64,000 bases of DNA from Limonium bicolor (lineage: Eukaryota; Streptophyta; Magnoliopsida; Caryophyllales; Plumbaginaceae). The notes below the pieces were generated by a model that saw only the letters and a list, made by a program, of their open reading frames with translations, did no database searches and was not told the origin of the DNA. Location: contig CM041779.1 of assembly GCA_023374045.1 (NCBI GenBank), positions 144,337,485 to 144,401,484 on the forward strand, given 5' to 3'. Shown piece by piece: positions 47,517 to 57,998 of this stretch. Positions within the stretch are counted from its first letter, which is position 1; every line of letters starts with the position of its first letter. The position numbers and the translations under genes were made by a program.

Positions 47517-48191
47517 ATGTCAGGTAGACCGCGAGGTCGAGGCCGCGGAGGCGGCAATGGAGATACGGGTGACCAGGGCGAGAATACTACGGCCCAAGTT
47601 ATGGCTGAGGCTGTAGCAGCCGCTGTAGCCCAAATGGTACCCCAACTTGTAGCTGCGATTCAGCAGGGGCAAACGCCCAGAGTTCAACCACCACCGCCAC
47701 CGCCACGAGAGACCAACTGGGTCAAGGCATTGGCAGACTTGAGACCCCCTTCATTTCATGGGGAGACCGACCCACGTAAGCTGGAGGCGTACATCTCCGA
47801 GTTGGAGACCGCCTACGAGACCATGGCTGTACCTGCAGAGGCTAAGGTCCGTCTTGCCGCTTACTACCTGAAGGGTTTGGCACAGAGTTGGTGGAAGCTT
47901 GTGAGAGAGGACCGGATGATGGATCCTCAGTTTGGATGGAGGGAGTTCACGGCTCTACTGCGAGCCAAATACTACCCTGTGCACGTTCAAGAGGCCAAGC
48001 GCCTGGAGCTGGATAGTCTGAGGCAGGGGGACAAGGTGTCGGTTGATGAGTATTACACTACATTCACCGGCCTTATCCACCTGTTACCGGACCTGGGATA
48101 CTCGAACCGGGTGCTGGTAAACCGTTTTTACAACGGTCTCAGCCACCGTCTTCGCTATAGGATGGGGCCAGCTGAGTATACTACCTTGCAA
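47517..48191 (+). CDS. gag: gag exon 1 of element D (N-terminus and capsid domain)
   Basis: This exon encodes 225 residues of the structural polyprotein that forms the cytoplasmic particle in which reverse transcription takes place. It opens with an Arg/Gly-rich stretch (MSGRPRGRGRG), then an Ala-rich helix, a Pro run (residues about 62-67) and the Retrotrans_gag domain from ETNWVKALADLRPP through QSWWKL, FTALLRAKYYPVHVQ and SVDEYYTTF to LSHRLRY. The start is chosen because it follows the leader and primer site and the same start occurs in A-C. The frame continues only three codons past TTLQ before a stop, exactly where the conserved GT donor of intron 1 sits, so full-length Gag requires splicing. 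Unspliced RNA would give a 227-residue capsid-only protein. Confidence 0.9.
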
Positions 48192-48290
48192 GTAATTTAA
48201 AAGTGATGTGAATATGTGTAGTCTACAAGTGAGTATTAATGTGAATTTGTGAGTATGTTTTGCGGGGCATGACTGACATCCTAAATTCAG
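48192..48290 (+). other. Intron 1 of element D gag (99 bp)
   Basis: GTAATTTAA at the donor, TTCAG|GAGTGC at the acceptor, CTGAC as branch-point candidate. Phase 0: removal joins TTLQ to ECYHAAAK. Equivalent introns in A, B (95 bp) and C (93 bp) have the same borders, with CTAAC in A and B. Confidence 0.85.
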
Positions 48291-48552
48291 GAGTGCTATC
48301 ATGCCGCTGCTAAGGTGGAGATCACCGTCCGTCTGAGGGACGAGGAGAATGCGCACAAGCGCAAGGCCACGAGCGAGGGCCAGAGTCCGCAGGGGTATGG
48401 GGGAGGAAAGAAGAAGAAGAAACCTTATCCCCAGCCCCAGAAGAGTCAGCACAAGGGTGACAAGGGCCAAGCCCAAACCACCACAGCTGAGGAGCCACTG
48501 AAGCTCACATATGCTTATGCGGCAAAACCCCTACGCTCTTACCCACCTAAGG
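48291..48552 (+). CDS. gag: gag exon 2 of element D (basic linker)
   Basis: This exon encodes ECYHAAAKVEITVRLRDEE, the end of the capsid region, then a Lys/Gln/Gly-rich basic linker (KKKKKPYPQPQK) and a conserved LTYAYAAKPLRS segment. It is in frame with exon 1 (phase 0) and exon 3 (phase 1). Length is 262 bp in C and D and 259 bp in A and B. The basic linker probably binds RNA. Confidence 0.85.
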
Positions 48553-48635
48553 GTAATTATTTAATCATGTGTGATAAGTTGAAGTGTATGTTGATAAGTT
48601 GTGAGACAAGTATTGATAGTGTATTGTGATAGCAG
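48553..48635 (+). other. Intron 2 of element D gag (83 bp)
   Basis: Donor AAGG|GTAATT, acceptor GATAGCAG|CTAGC; phase 1. B's equivalent is also 83 bp. C has lost the AG (AA), consistent with its decay. Confidence 0.8.
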
Positions 48636-48977
48636 CTAGCACGGGCTCTGGACCGGAGCGCCACTATTACTGTAAGTGGTGCAATGGAGACCACCCCGGT
48701 AAGGACTGCAAGGGAAATGAAGTGCAGTGTCGTTACTGTGAGAAGTGGGGTCACCGTGACTATGAGTGTTACCGGAACCCCAACAGCAGAGTCAACAAGC
48801 CCAAGGGGCAGTGGAAGGGTAAGGCCACATCAGCTATTGATGGCCCGAAGATGGCTAACCAGCCACCCACAGATCAGAGACACACTTATTCCCAGAAGAG
48901 GAAGGGGTCGGGACCTAGCAAGGCCGCCCTGAATGTGGTGGACCGGTCTGAGGCGCCAGGGCCCTCTTCTAGACCAG
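48636..48977 (+). CDS. gag: gag exon 3 of element D (nucleocapsid, two zinc knuckles)
   Basis: The exon holds two CCHC-type zinc knuckles: CKWCNGDHPGKDC (CX2CX3HX4C) and CRYCEKWGHRDYEC (CX2CX4HX4C), followed by a Lys/Pro-rich tail ending in a conserved LNVVDRSE...GPSSRP segment. Knuckles of this kind bind the genomic RNA in packaging. The exon is 342 bp in B, C and D. It ends one base into a codon at a GT donor (48978), from which two acceptors keep the frame: one into the AlkB exon, the other into protease. Confidence 0.9.
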
Positions 48978-49123
48978 GTACCGCCTAAACTGTTGAATGT
49001 AATAAGTGATTGCATACCGCATTTCATGCATGTGTGTACTAGTGAGTCCAATGTGTCATCATGTGAGTGAAAAGTTAAAGTATAGTATGAAAGTCACCTA
49101 ATTAGATAATTCTAAACTTAAAG
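48978..49123 (+). other. Intron 3 of element D (gag to AlkB)
   Basis: Donor ACCAG|GTACCG, acceptor CTTAAAG|GAACC. The C equivalent has the same length (146 bp). Removal gives PSSRPG then TFNICYPIPP with the frame kept. Confidence 0.8.
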
Positions 49124-49863
49124 GAACCTTCAATATATGTTATCCAATCCCACCCACACCAAACCCTGAAGAAATCACTATCAACATCACCGACTTTCCA
49201 ATGGAGCAATGTCAGGTCATCCAACCAGGTATGGTACTCTTAAATGGATACCTGACACCGAAAACACAAATCCATATCATCAAACGATGCGACGAACTTG
49301 GAGCAAAACCTGGAGGTTTCTACACACCCGAATACCCGAATGGATCAAGAATGCAATTGAAGATGATGTGCATGGTTAAGGACTGGAACCCTTACACCAA
49401 GTCATATCAAGAAGTGCGAGCTGGAGATGGAGCAACAGTACCAAGTATACCTGAGGAGTTCCATGCGGTCGTTAATCACGCCGTGGGAATTGCTCAACAA
49501 GTTGAAACGGATTCAATTCCAGATGTGAAAGCAGATTTGTGTATTGTGAACTTCTACCAGAAAGGTGGACGATTAGGTTTACACCAAGATAAGGACGAGT
49601 CACCCGAGTCTCTAAGTAAGGGAGCACCTGTGGTGTCTTGGTCCATTGGTGATACCGCAGTGTTTGTGTATGGCGAGCAGAAGCGTGCTGATCTCGCAAG
49701 GAAATTAATACTAAAGTCAGGAGATGTGTTAATCATGGGTGGGCAGTCAAGGATGCTATATCATGGCATCAGAAAGATCAAACTGAATACCGCACCGTCG
49801 GCAGTGATCAATGCCACACACATGAAACCCGGACGTTTGAATTTGACCTTCAGACAGTTTTAA
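49124..49863 (+). CDS. AlkB-type 2OG/Fe(II) dioxygenase exon of element D (C-terminal part of Gag-AlkB)
   Basis: The exon adds about 246 residues to Gag (672 in all) and ends with TAA. From the Met at 49201, the AlkB domain shows GGFYTPEYPNG, MMCM..DWNP, NFYQKGGRLGLHQDKDE (iron ligands His128 and Asp130), YGEQKRADLARK, LKSGDVLIMGG, MLYHGI (iron ligand His188) and RLNLTFR, the RxNxTxR 2-oxoglutarate-binding signature (Arg212-Arg218). Every catalytic residue is present. The family oxidatively removes methyl groups from nucleic acids. The sequence looks closest to plant ALKBH1-type proteins, so I infer capture of a host gene; a viral (Flexiviridae-type) source is less likely. The substrate, perhaps the element's own RNA or cDNA or host DNA/RNA, is unknown. 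Confidence 0.9.
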
Positions 49864-50047
49864 AGCCTTGTATAATTGTGTAATATGTTAAGCCAGTATA
49901 TGTTAAGGAAGTTATGTATGTGTTATGTTATGTCAACCGTGTAAACCAACAATGTTGTAAGGGGAATATGTTAATGAATAAAGTGGAGTTATTGAAGTAT
50001 ATCAACCGTGTTGTTACCCAATACTTATTAGTTTGCCAATGAATTAG

Positions 50048-53000
50048 GCTGTGCACTCGGAACGGGAGGTACACTGAGTGTCTGCAATGAGGCAGAAGCC
50101 GGCAAGAGCGGCACAATCCTCACCGGTACCTTTCCATTCAATGGCGTGGACGCTTCGATCTTGTTCGACTCCGGAGCCTCACACACATTTATTTCGCTAT
50201 CTTTTGCGAAGAGGCTGGGGTTAGATGGTGTTGAGATGCCAGACTTTCTAGTCACTCTCCCGTCGAAAGAGCGGATCAGGTGCACCCGCTACCACCGAGG
50301 TGCTGTTGTAAGAATCAGAGGTGAAGAGTTTCCGATCGACTTGATAGAGTTCGACGGACTTGGCTTTGATGTGATTGTCGGGATGAACTGGTTGGAGTGG
50401 TACAAGGGCACAATCCTATGTGCCGAGCATCGACTGCTTCTTCGGAGTCCATCTGGGGTTACTATATCTTACCGCCAGAGGCCTAGGGAGCCTTCGACTC
50501 AGATCATCACCGCCATGGCTATGTGTCGTGAACTACGACGAGGGAGTGATGTATACCTCTGCTATGTCCAGGACATAGAGAGAGATCCAGAGTTTAGCCC
50601 AGATGTGCCGGTAGTGTCGGAGTTTCCTGATGTGTTTCCTAAGGAACTGCCGGGCATGCCGCCAGCACGGGAAGTGGAGTTTGAGATTGACTTAGTTCCG
50701 GGCACTGGACCCATTGCGAAGGCACCTTATCGTATGGCTCCAGCAGAGATGACAGAGCTCAAGGAGCAGCTGGGAGACCTACTTGACAAGGGCTTTATCC
50801 GCCCTAGTGTTTCACCATGGGGAGCGCCGGTCCTCTTCGTGAAGAAGAAGGACGGTAGCCTCCGCCTGTGTATTGACTACCGAGAGCTGAATGCAGTTAC
50901 GGTGAAGAACCGTTACCCTATACCACGCATCGACGATCTATTTGATCAGCTGAGGGGAGCATCAGTATTCTCCAAGATAGACCTACGATCCGGATACCAT
51001 CAGATTGCCATCCGTGACAGTGATATCGAAAAGACAACATTCAGAACTAGGTATGGGCACTATGAGTTCACAGTTATGCCGTTTTGCTTATCAAATGCAC
51101 CAGCTAAGTTCATGGACTTAATGAATCGCTTGTTCCAAGATCAGTTGGACAAGTCTGTGGTAGTCTTCATCGATGATATTCTTGTGTACTCGAAATTGAG
51201 AGGTGAGCACGAAAGCCACCTGAGGAATGTGTTACAGACATTGAGGAAGAATAAGTTGTATGCTAAATTTTCGAAATGTGAGTTTTGGTTGAACCAAGTA
51301 TCTTTTCTTGGACATGTGATTTCTGAGGCCGGGATCGCTGTTGATCCGGCAAAGATTGATGCAGTGCGCACCTGGCCTAGGCCGAAGACAGTTACCGACA
51401 TCAGGAGCTTCCTCGGTCTGGCAGGTTATTATAGGAGGTTTGTAAAGGACTTCTCCAGTGTCTCGAAGCCGATGACTTCCTTAATGAAGAAGGATGCACC
51501 ATTCGAGTGGACAGTCGACTGTGAGAGTTCTTTCACGAGTCTCAAGGATGCTCTGACATCTGCACCAGTCCTGACTATACCAGACGGTCCAGATGGTTTT
51601 GAGGTCTATTGCGACGCATCAGGTAGAGGTATGGGTTGTGTATTGATGCAACACGGGAAGGTCGTAGCATGCGCCTCCCGACAGCTGAATAAGCATGAGG
51701 AGAACTACCCTACCCACGATCTAGAGTTGGGTGCCATTGTCTTCGCATTGAAGATATGGCGACATTATTTGTATGGGGTAAGTGTGACGATCTATTCTGA
51801 CCACAAAAGCTTAAAGTACTTGTTCACTCAGAAGGAGCTGAACATGAGACAAAGAAGGTGGGTTGAATTTCTGAATGACTATGACATCAATCTGCAATAT
51901 AAAGAGGGTAAGGCAAATGTGGTAGCTGACGCATTGAGTCGCCGAGCACACTCTCTCCATTCGCTAGTCTCTCATACTGGCTTGGTTGAAGAGGTGCGGA
52001 GTGCTCAGATGACGGATCAGTATATGCTGGAGATCCGGCAGAAGCTTATTGATGGCACATTCGAGGGTCAGAAGTACGACTTCAGACTCCACGATGATGA
52101 CCTGATTAGGCTGAATGGCCGATTGTGTATACCTAGGAGTAGCGCTGAGTTGAAGGAGCGCATATTGAGTGAATCCCATTGTTCTACTACTTCGATTCAC
52201 CCCGGAGCTTCAAAGATGTATAAGAGTATGAAAAGATATTTTTGGTGAACTGGAATGAAAAAAGATGTAAGTGATTATGTGTTGAGGTGTCTCACTTGCC
52301 AGAAGGTCAAGTTTGAGCAACCGACGGCCTGGTGGTATGGTACAGCCAATGCCAGTGCCTGAGTGGAGTTCATGATATTTCCATGGACTTCGTAGTAGGG
52401 CTTCCGCCTACAAGGGGAGGTCTGAATATGATATGGGTTGTTGTTGACCGACTGACCAAGGTGGCCCGATTCATTCCGATGAAGGACACCTGGAAAGTGG
52501 CAAAACTGGTAGAACTCTTCGATAGAGAAATTATAAGACATCATGGGGTACCGAAAACAATTGTATCTGACAGAGATACCAGATTCTTATCGAGATATTG
52601 GAAGTCTACACGAGAAGCCTTGGGTACCGAACTGAAATTGAGTACACGTTTCACCCACAGACCGATGGTCAGAGTGAGCGCACCATTCAGACACTTGAGG
52701 ATATGCTACGTGCATGTGCACTTGACTTTCATACCAGCTGGATTGATAAGTTACATCTGATCGAGTTTAGTTTCAACAACAGTTACCATGCTTCGATCAA
52801 GATGTCTCCCTTCCAGGCCTTGTACGGTAGACCATGCCGCATGCCATTATGCTGGGATGAGTCGAGTGAGACGGTCATTATAGGACCAGAGTATCTTGAG
52901 CAAGTTCAGGCAGAAGTTCGCCAGATCCGGGCTAACATGAAGGCAGCTCAGGATAGTCAAAAGTCGTACGCAGATGTGCACAGACGTGACCTGGAGTTCG

Positions 53001-53424
53001 CCGTGGGCGATCAGGTATTTTTGAGAGTATCCCCCATGAAGGGAGTATTTCGTTTTGGCCAGAAATGCAAGTTGAGCCCAAAATATGTGGGGCCTTATGT
53101 TGTGACGGAGCGGATCGGCCCGGTAGCTTACAAACTTGATCTACCCGCCGAGCTGGGCAAGGTACATGATGTATTTCATGTGTCCCAGTTGAAGAAGTAT
53201 ATGTCTCATCCGTCTCATGGCTTCAGCCTGAAAGGCTAACCTTAGAGCCGACCATGCGATCAGTGGAGACTCCGGTACGGGTTCTGGATACTAAGACTCG
53301 AGACACTCGCCATAAGTCTGTGAGACTGGTGAAAGTTCTTTGGTCTAACCAGGATGTTGAGGAGGCCACTTGGGAGCTGGAAGACAAGATGAAGGCGAAG
53401 TACCCGTCATTGTTTACTTCTTAG
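50048..53424 (+). pseudogene. pol: pol of element D (protease, RT, RNase H, integrase, chromodomain-like tail)
   Basis: From 50048 the frame is open for about 730 codons to 52248. Protease has [12 protein letters not shown]. Reverse transcriptase has [15 protein letters not shown] and FIDDILVYS; the conserved MPFGLSNAP is MPFCLSNAP. RNase H has YCDASG and [11 protein letters not shown]. The integrase HHCC domain begins, but a TGG codon is now TGA (52246-52248). Small indels shift the frame near 52320, 52365 and 52645, and a 9-bp tandem duplication with an extra base lies near 53205. Integrase motifs [17 protein letters not shown] and [10 protein letters not shown] are still visible, as is the tail EEATWELEDKMK. 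Some indels may be assembly errors. The domain order PR-RT-RH-INT-CHR places it in Del/Tekay. Confidence 0.9.
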
Positions 53425-53461
53425 TGCTTATGTGTATAGGGTACGGGGCGTACTCCTTTTT

Positions 53462-53473
53462 AAGGGGGGTAGA
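53462..53473 (+). other. First polypurine tract of element D
   Basis: AAGGGGGGTAGA about 40 bp after the pol stop, in the same place as in B and in the fragment at 8708. Confidence 0.65.
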
Positions 53474-53499
53474 GCCGTTTCGGTTATGTAAGTACGACG

Positions 53500-53600
53500 T
53501 GTATTTAAATACATCGTCTATGTTATGTTGTATGGACCTTGTGTCCAATGTTATGTACCCGATGTTATGTTGTATGGACCTTGTGTCCAATGTTATGTAA
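53500..53600. repeat. Tandem repeat of TTATGTTGTATGGACCTTGTGTCCAATG
   Basis: A 46-bp unit beginning ATGTTATGTTGTATGG (about 53519) recurs at about 53565. It lies in the untranslated region between the two polypurine tracts and is the source of a spurious repeated open frame. Confidence 0.7.
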
Positions 53601-53699
53601 GTATGTTGTTAATGATGTATGGAAGTATTGTTTATAAGTATTCCCCTGTTCTAACATTTAGGATATGTGGAAGTGTGAACTTTGAGGACAAAGTTCTTT

Positions 53700-53711
53700 A
53701 AGGGGGGTAGA
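53700..53711 (+). other. LTR-adjacent polypurine tract of element D
   Basis: AAGGGGGGTAGA directly before the 3' LTR start at 53713. Confidence 0.8.
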
Positions 53712-53712
53712 T

Positions 53713-54263
53713 TGAAATACCCCAAACCTTAGTATATTGTTTAAACACTAAATATGGTATTAAGACTAAAAAGAGTCTTAGAAACATTAGTAAACAAATT
53801 AAACAAAAGAAAACACAAAATGTGCTTTAAGGTCAATAAAGGCCAAAAGTGCTCTAAGCTGGGATAAGCTTGGTTAAGACCTAATGAGCTTACCAAGACC
53901 TTATTTATGTACTAATGAACATATTAAACCAATTACCAAAGAAACCAAGCTTGGAAACAAGTTAAAACACAAAATGTGCTTTAAGGAGTCTTAAAGCACA
54001 TTTTTGAAAAAATTGCCTTGTAAATGAGTTTTGAATGGCTAAATGTCCATCATTACTCTTTAATTAATATGTGTACTATATAGCATCACATTTGGAAGTC
54101 TATATCAATGGGAAATCAAAAATTTCACTTCTATGTGCCTTGTTTTTGTGAATAGTGATTTTAATAAGCTAGTTTGTAACATATGTTGTTATAAGTAATT
54201 AAATTGACAAACAAAGACTAAATTACCCTTGTTATAATAAAGGGGGCCGGTTTTTGTAGTGAG
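53713..54263 (+). mobile_element. 3' LTR of element D, truncated
   Basis: It matches the first 550 bp of the 5' LTR (43281-43834) and is then interrupted by the LTR of the Ogre/Tat-like element at 54264. Confidence 0.95.
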
Positions 54264-57200
54264 TGTAGAAACCAAAAATTCTCACCCTATAAAGCAAAAT
54301 TCTGAAAAAATAAATAAAATAAGAGGGGTCGTCACCTTTCTTTTCAAAACGTATTAACGTGTGTGCCAAAACGAAACCGTCATTTTTGATAGAATTCTTA
54401 AATCATTTTCAAAGCATTTTAGGAAAAACACAACTTTTTCGAAAATGAATTTCCAACGACAATCCGGTTCTAAACCCCTCCCTTCTTGTCTTATTTACTT
54501 ATCTTATTATTTTTGTATATATTCTGATTTTTATTGCTTATTTGTTTATCTATCTCATTTTCCGCTACTTGTACATAATCCAGTCTCCATTTTTTACATT
54601 CACTCATATTTTTACCTCCGTTATTTTAGTACTATTTCATTATTTCATATACTTTATCATGTTTGCTACTATTAATTTTACTTGTTCCATTCTTTCTAAT
54701 TCACTACAGTGACGTGTGTCTAATTCAATTTCCATTTTCATAGCATTCACTCGCATTTTACCTCTGTCATTCTAATACCGTTTCATTATTTCATGTACAC
54801 ATTATTATACTATTTCATTCATTTGTATTTAGTCATGTTTTATACTTTAGTATTTTACGTTCTATTATTTCATGATTTTTGAGAAGAAAACGATCCATTA
54901 GATAAAACCGTTTCGTCTTACTGTATATTTTCATTTAGAACACTAGCGTTCTTAGAAGGATTACTCATCTCGAGGGAAAGCTTTAGTATTAGTTCTCACA
55001 TACTTTTATTGAGTTCTGTCTTGGTGTAATTGGCCAGTGTATAGATGGAGGAAGCTAGAGGTCTTGATTTTGAAACTTGGTAAGATCCTCAGATTTCTCT
55101 TTTTTCCATTAAATGGTGCTCAGACCCATTTTTTTCAATTCAGTCAAATGTAATTTTGGCCCAGTCTATGGTCAAACCGAGCATGACCAGCCCAATCGGT
55201 TTCTTGCTCCATTCATGCCCAAAAGAAAATAAAAGCCCATGACTCAATAAACCCTAACCAGACATCTGTCTCCATACCACACATTATAAAACATTCTCAA
55301 AACCTACAGTACCCGGACGTTTTTCCTCAGCCGACACTAATCCCAAAAACGTTCCAATTGTTCTGGTCCAAACCTTCTCTTTGTCTGCTCGAGCCTTCAG
55401 ACCCGAAAACTTCGATGTGGTTTCTATCCTTCCACCGAAATCCATCCTTCGCAAGTTTCACACCTAAATTCTGATTCTCTCGTTTTCGAAAATCATCGCG
55501 AGACTCATCACCATTCTCGTCTTCCCCAACCATCCATCGCTGAACCTTAAACCGCCTCATTTTCGACATTCCGGGAGTAGAGTCAGTCGCGTTTCATCCA
55601 GGCAAATGATTTTCACTTTGCTTCCCCCTTCTTTCTCTCTTCTGGCCAAATGAGTACACTGGCGATGGCTAATGAGAAGGGAGAAGCGAATAACTTGGTC
55701 TTATCAGACATTTGTTTATGAAACATGGGTAATCTCCTCCCCTGAGTCATTTAACATTTCACGCAAAAGATGATGTTAGAATTTCGATTTTCTTTTCCTT
55801 TCTCGTTGTTCTGTACATTCGCTTGGACTCATAACCTCGTATCTCCCATGAAACCGCCAGAGGAACCCGACATAAGGGCGATGGCTTAATGAACGACTTC
55901 TTCGGTATTCCGATGTTAGTGTCGTATTTCCCTCTCCCTCTCCCCTACTTTCTTTTTTTTTCATAACTTGCAAAGCACATGACCTGGAAGTCCAGCATTC
56001 TCAAAGTATACATTGCTTCAGAACAAGTTTCGGATCTGTTGGTGGTCTTCGCCACGTCTTATTTCAGCTACTGATTCCTTCTTTAATCATTATTTATTTT
56101 CTTATTGCATTTTACCGAATGGAGCTGAAGCAGTACTCTTCTGGCAGTTCGTTTCTGTTGTTCATTCGTATTCACCTGGTGGTTTAACTTCCCTTTTATA
56201 TCTGTGAATGTCGACTAGAACACCCGAGATCGTCGTGAGTCTAACCAGTAACGTGCATCTTATTTTGGTGTTCATCAGTGAAAGGGAATGAGGATTGGTT
56301 TCTGTATCTTTTCTACTTTCCCTTCTTAGTCTGCTGAAACCTGAATTAGTGTCATGGCAGGCAGTTCTGTTATGTGTTCAGTATATCTTCAAGGAATGAA
56401 CGGTATCGTTGGCGAGACTTTGCCATTCTCTTTGTTTATTTTCCTTGAACTAACCACCACTTTTGTTGATTGTTTGTATCTGTCTATATCTGTCTCATTG
56501 GAGAAATTCATGGTGCTCTCACCAGTACCAAATCTTAAACCTCGTTAGCCATATATTTGTTGAACCACATGTGGGATTTATTATCTTATGGGCACTCTAT
56601 TCTCATTTACTGCTTTATGATGTTCTGAGGTGTATGTGTGATATATGCATATTCATGACAAATATGTATCATCTTCAGTCTTCTGATGCTGTTCGAGTGT
56701 TTGGAATTCTACCTATGACTCTCGATCTGTTATGTTCAAATTATAGCAAGGAAGACTAATGACCTGGTTGATGAATATCATTTCTCTTGGTGTTCTGACT
56801 TGTCCATGCTCAGATCTAAAAAAAAACATATACCCGACTTGAGCAAGAGTATTCGCAAGATTACAGTCATGCTTCATTGTGTGTTACCATTCTCTTCTTC
56901 ATGAGATTAACGTTTAGTGCTTTTCTGTTTAACCAGTAACACTTTGCACAGTCTCCTCTGTATATTTTCATTCAGTGCCAGGAGGGATATCAGGCGGGTG
57001 AATTTGTTGGCTGTTTCGATTCGTGTTGATATTGGGACTAATTCAAGTTCTCAGTTTTGATTAATATAGAACACATACGTAGGAATTTGTATTGATACTC
57101 CACTCTTAGATTACGCTCACTCTGTACATATTGCATACATTTTTCTGCTTTAATGTTTGCTCTGTATTGCTTTGTTTTTCCAAGCTCATTGCAGGTGATC

Positions 57201-57850
57201 GCTGTTGCTTCTTTCTGGTATTTATCTTTAATCTGGATAAGCTCTTTGCTTTATTTAGCTGATGGCGCTACATGATCATTCGTCCAATGTGCATGTTTGT
57301 CTTGTTTCTTTTGCGCGAAAGTCTGTTATCACTTTTTTTATTATTTTTATCACTTGAAGATTGCTACGTGTATTATCCATTTAATGTGCTTTGAGTTTGC
57401 ATCTTCACTGCCGTTGGTGTCTAATCCCGGACTGCCGAAGAATCTTCGTACTAGCTAGTAACTTTCATGGGAATAAAAAGGGAATAAGGTCTTCTTTGAA
57501 ACTGTAGGTTTGAGCTGAATTTCCGGCAGAGTTATTTGATTAATCGAATTTCAACTTAATTTAGTTAGTTCTTGAGGAGATTCATCCTAGGCTTATTCTC
57601 ATCCTCCCGTTTATTTTGCAACCGTAGCAGTAAACAATAGTAATAAAAACAAACAAACAAACAAAAACAGATTTTTTTAGCTCAATTTTTGTATCATGTC
57701 AAAATTTTGCTTGTTTGATTATTTGGTTTATTTTTTTCATTAGTTATGTAATGTTTACATTCATTTTATTGCAACTTATCATTATTTTGATTTCATTTAT
57801 TTAAACCCTAGACTGCCTTCTAGGTCACCTTTTTCATAATCAAAGTCTTG

Positions 57851-57998
57851 GAAGGTACCCCACAGCTAGCTTATTTCTGATTTGCTTTGTGGGGAACAAT
57901 ACCATCCAAAACTTTGAAAATCTCTTGTAAGCCTTTGAAGGTACCCCACAGCTAGCTTATTTATGATTTGCTTTGTGGGGAACAATACCTTCCAAACT
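57851..57998. repeat. 86-bp direct duplication with internal inverted repeat
   Basis: GAAGGTACCCCACAGCTAGC at 57851 and 57937. In each unit the arms GGTACCCCACAG and CTTTGTGGGGAACAATACC can pair, giving two adjacent hairpins. Confidence 0.8.

Larger units (their letters stand above)
48978..50047 (+). other. Predicted alternative intron skipping the AlkB exon
   Basis: The same donor as intron 3, used with the acceptor TGAATTAG|GCTGTG at 50047. It would join gag exon 3 to protease in frame (G|GC). The acceptor and its phase are identical in B and C. No Met precedes the protease active site in the pol frame, and a TAG lies just upstream in D, so pol has no evident start of its own. This is inferred from sequence only. 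Confidence 0.6.

Noticed and set aside
49201..49863. A host ALKBH gene copy lying between elements
   Set aside because: The same domain occurs in four elements at the same place between gag and protease, with the same splice borders, so it belongs to the element.
49201..49863. An integrated plant RNA virus (Flexiviridae-type AlkB)
   Set aside because: No viral polymerase, helicase or coat-protein sequence is near it; the neighbours are gag and pol, and the sequence resembles plant ALKBH1-type proteins more.
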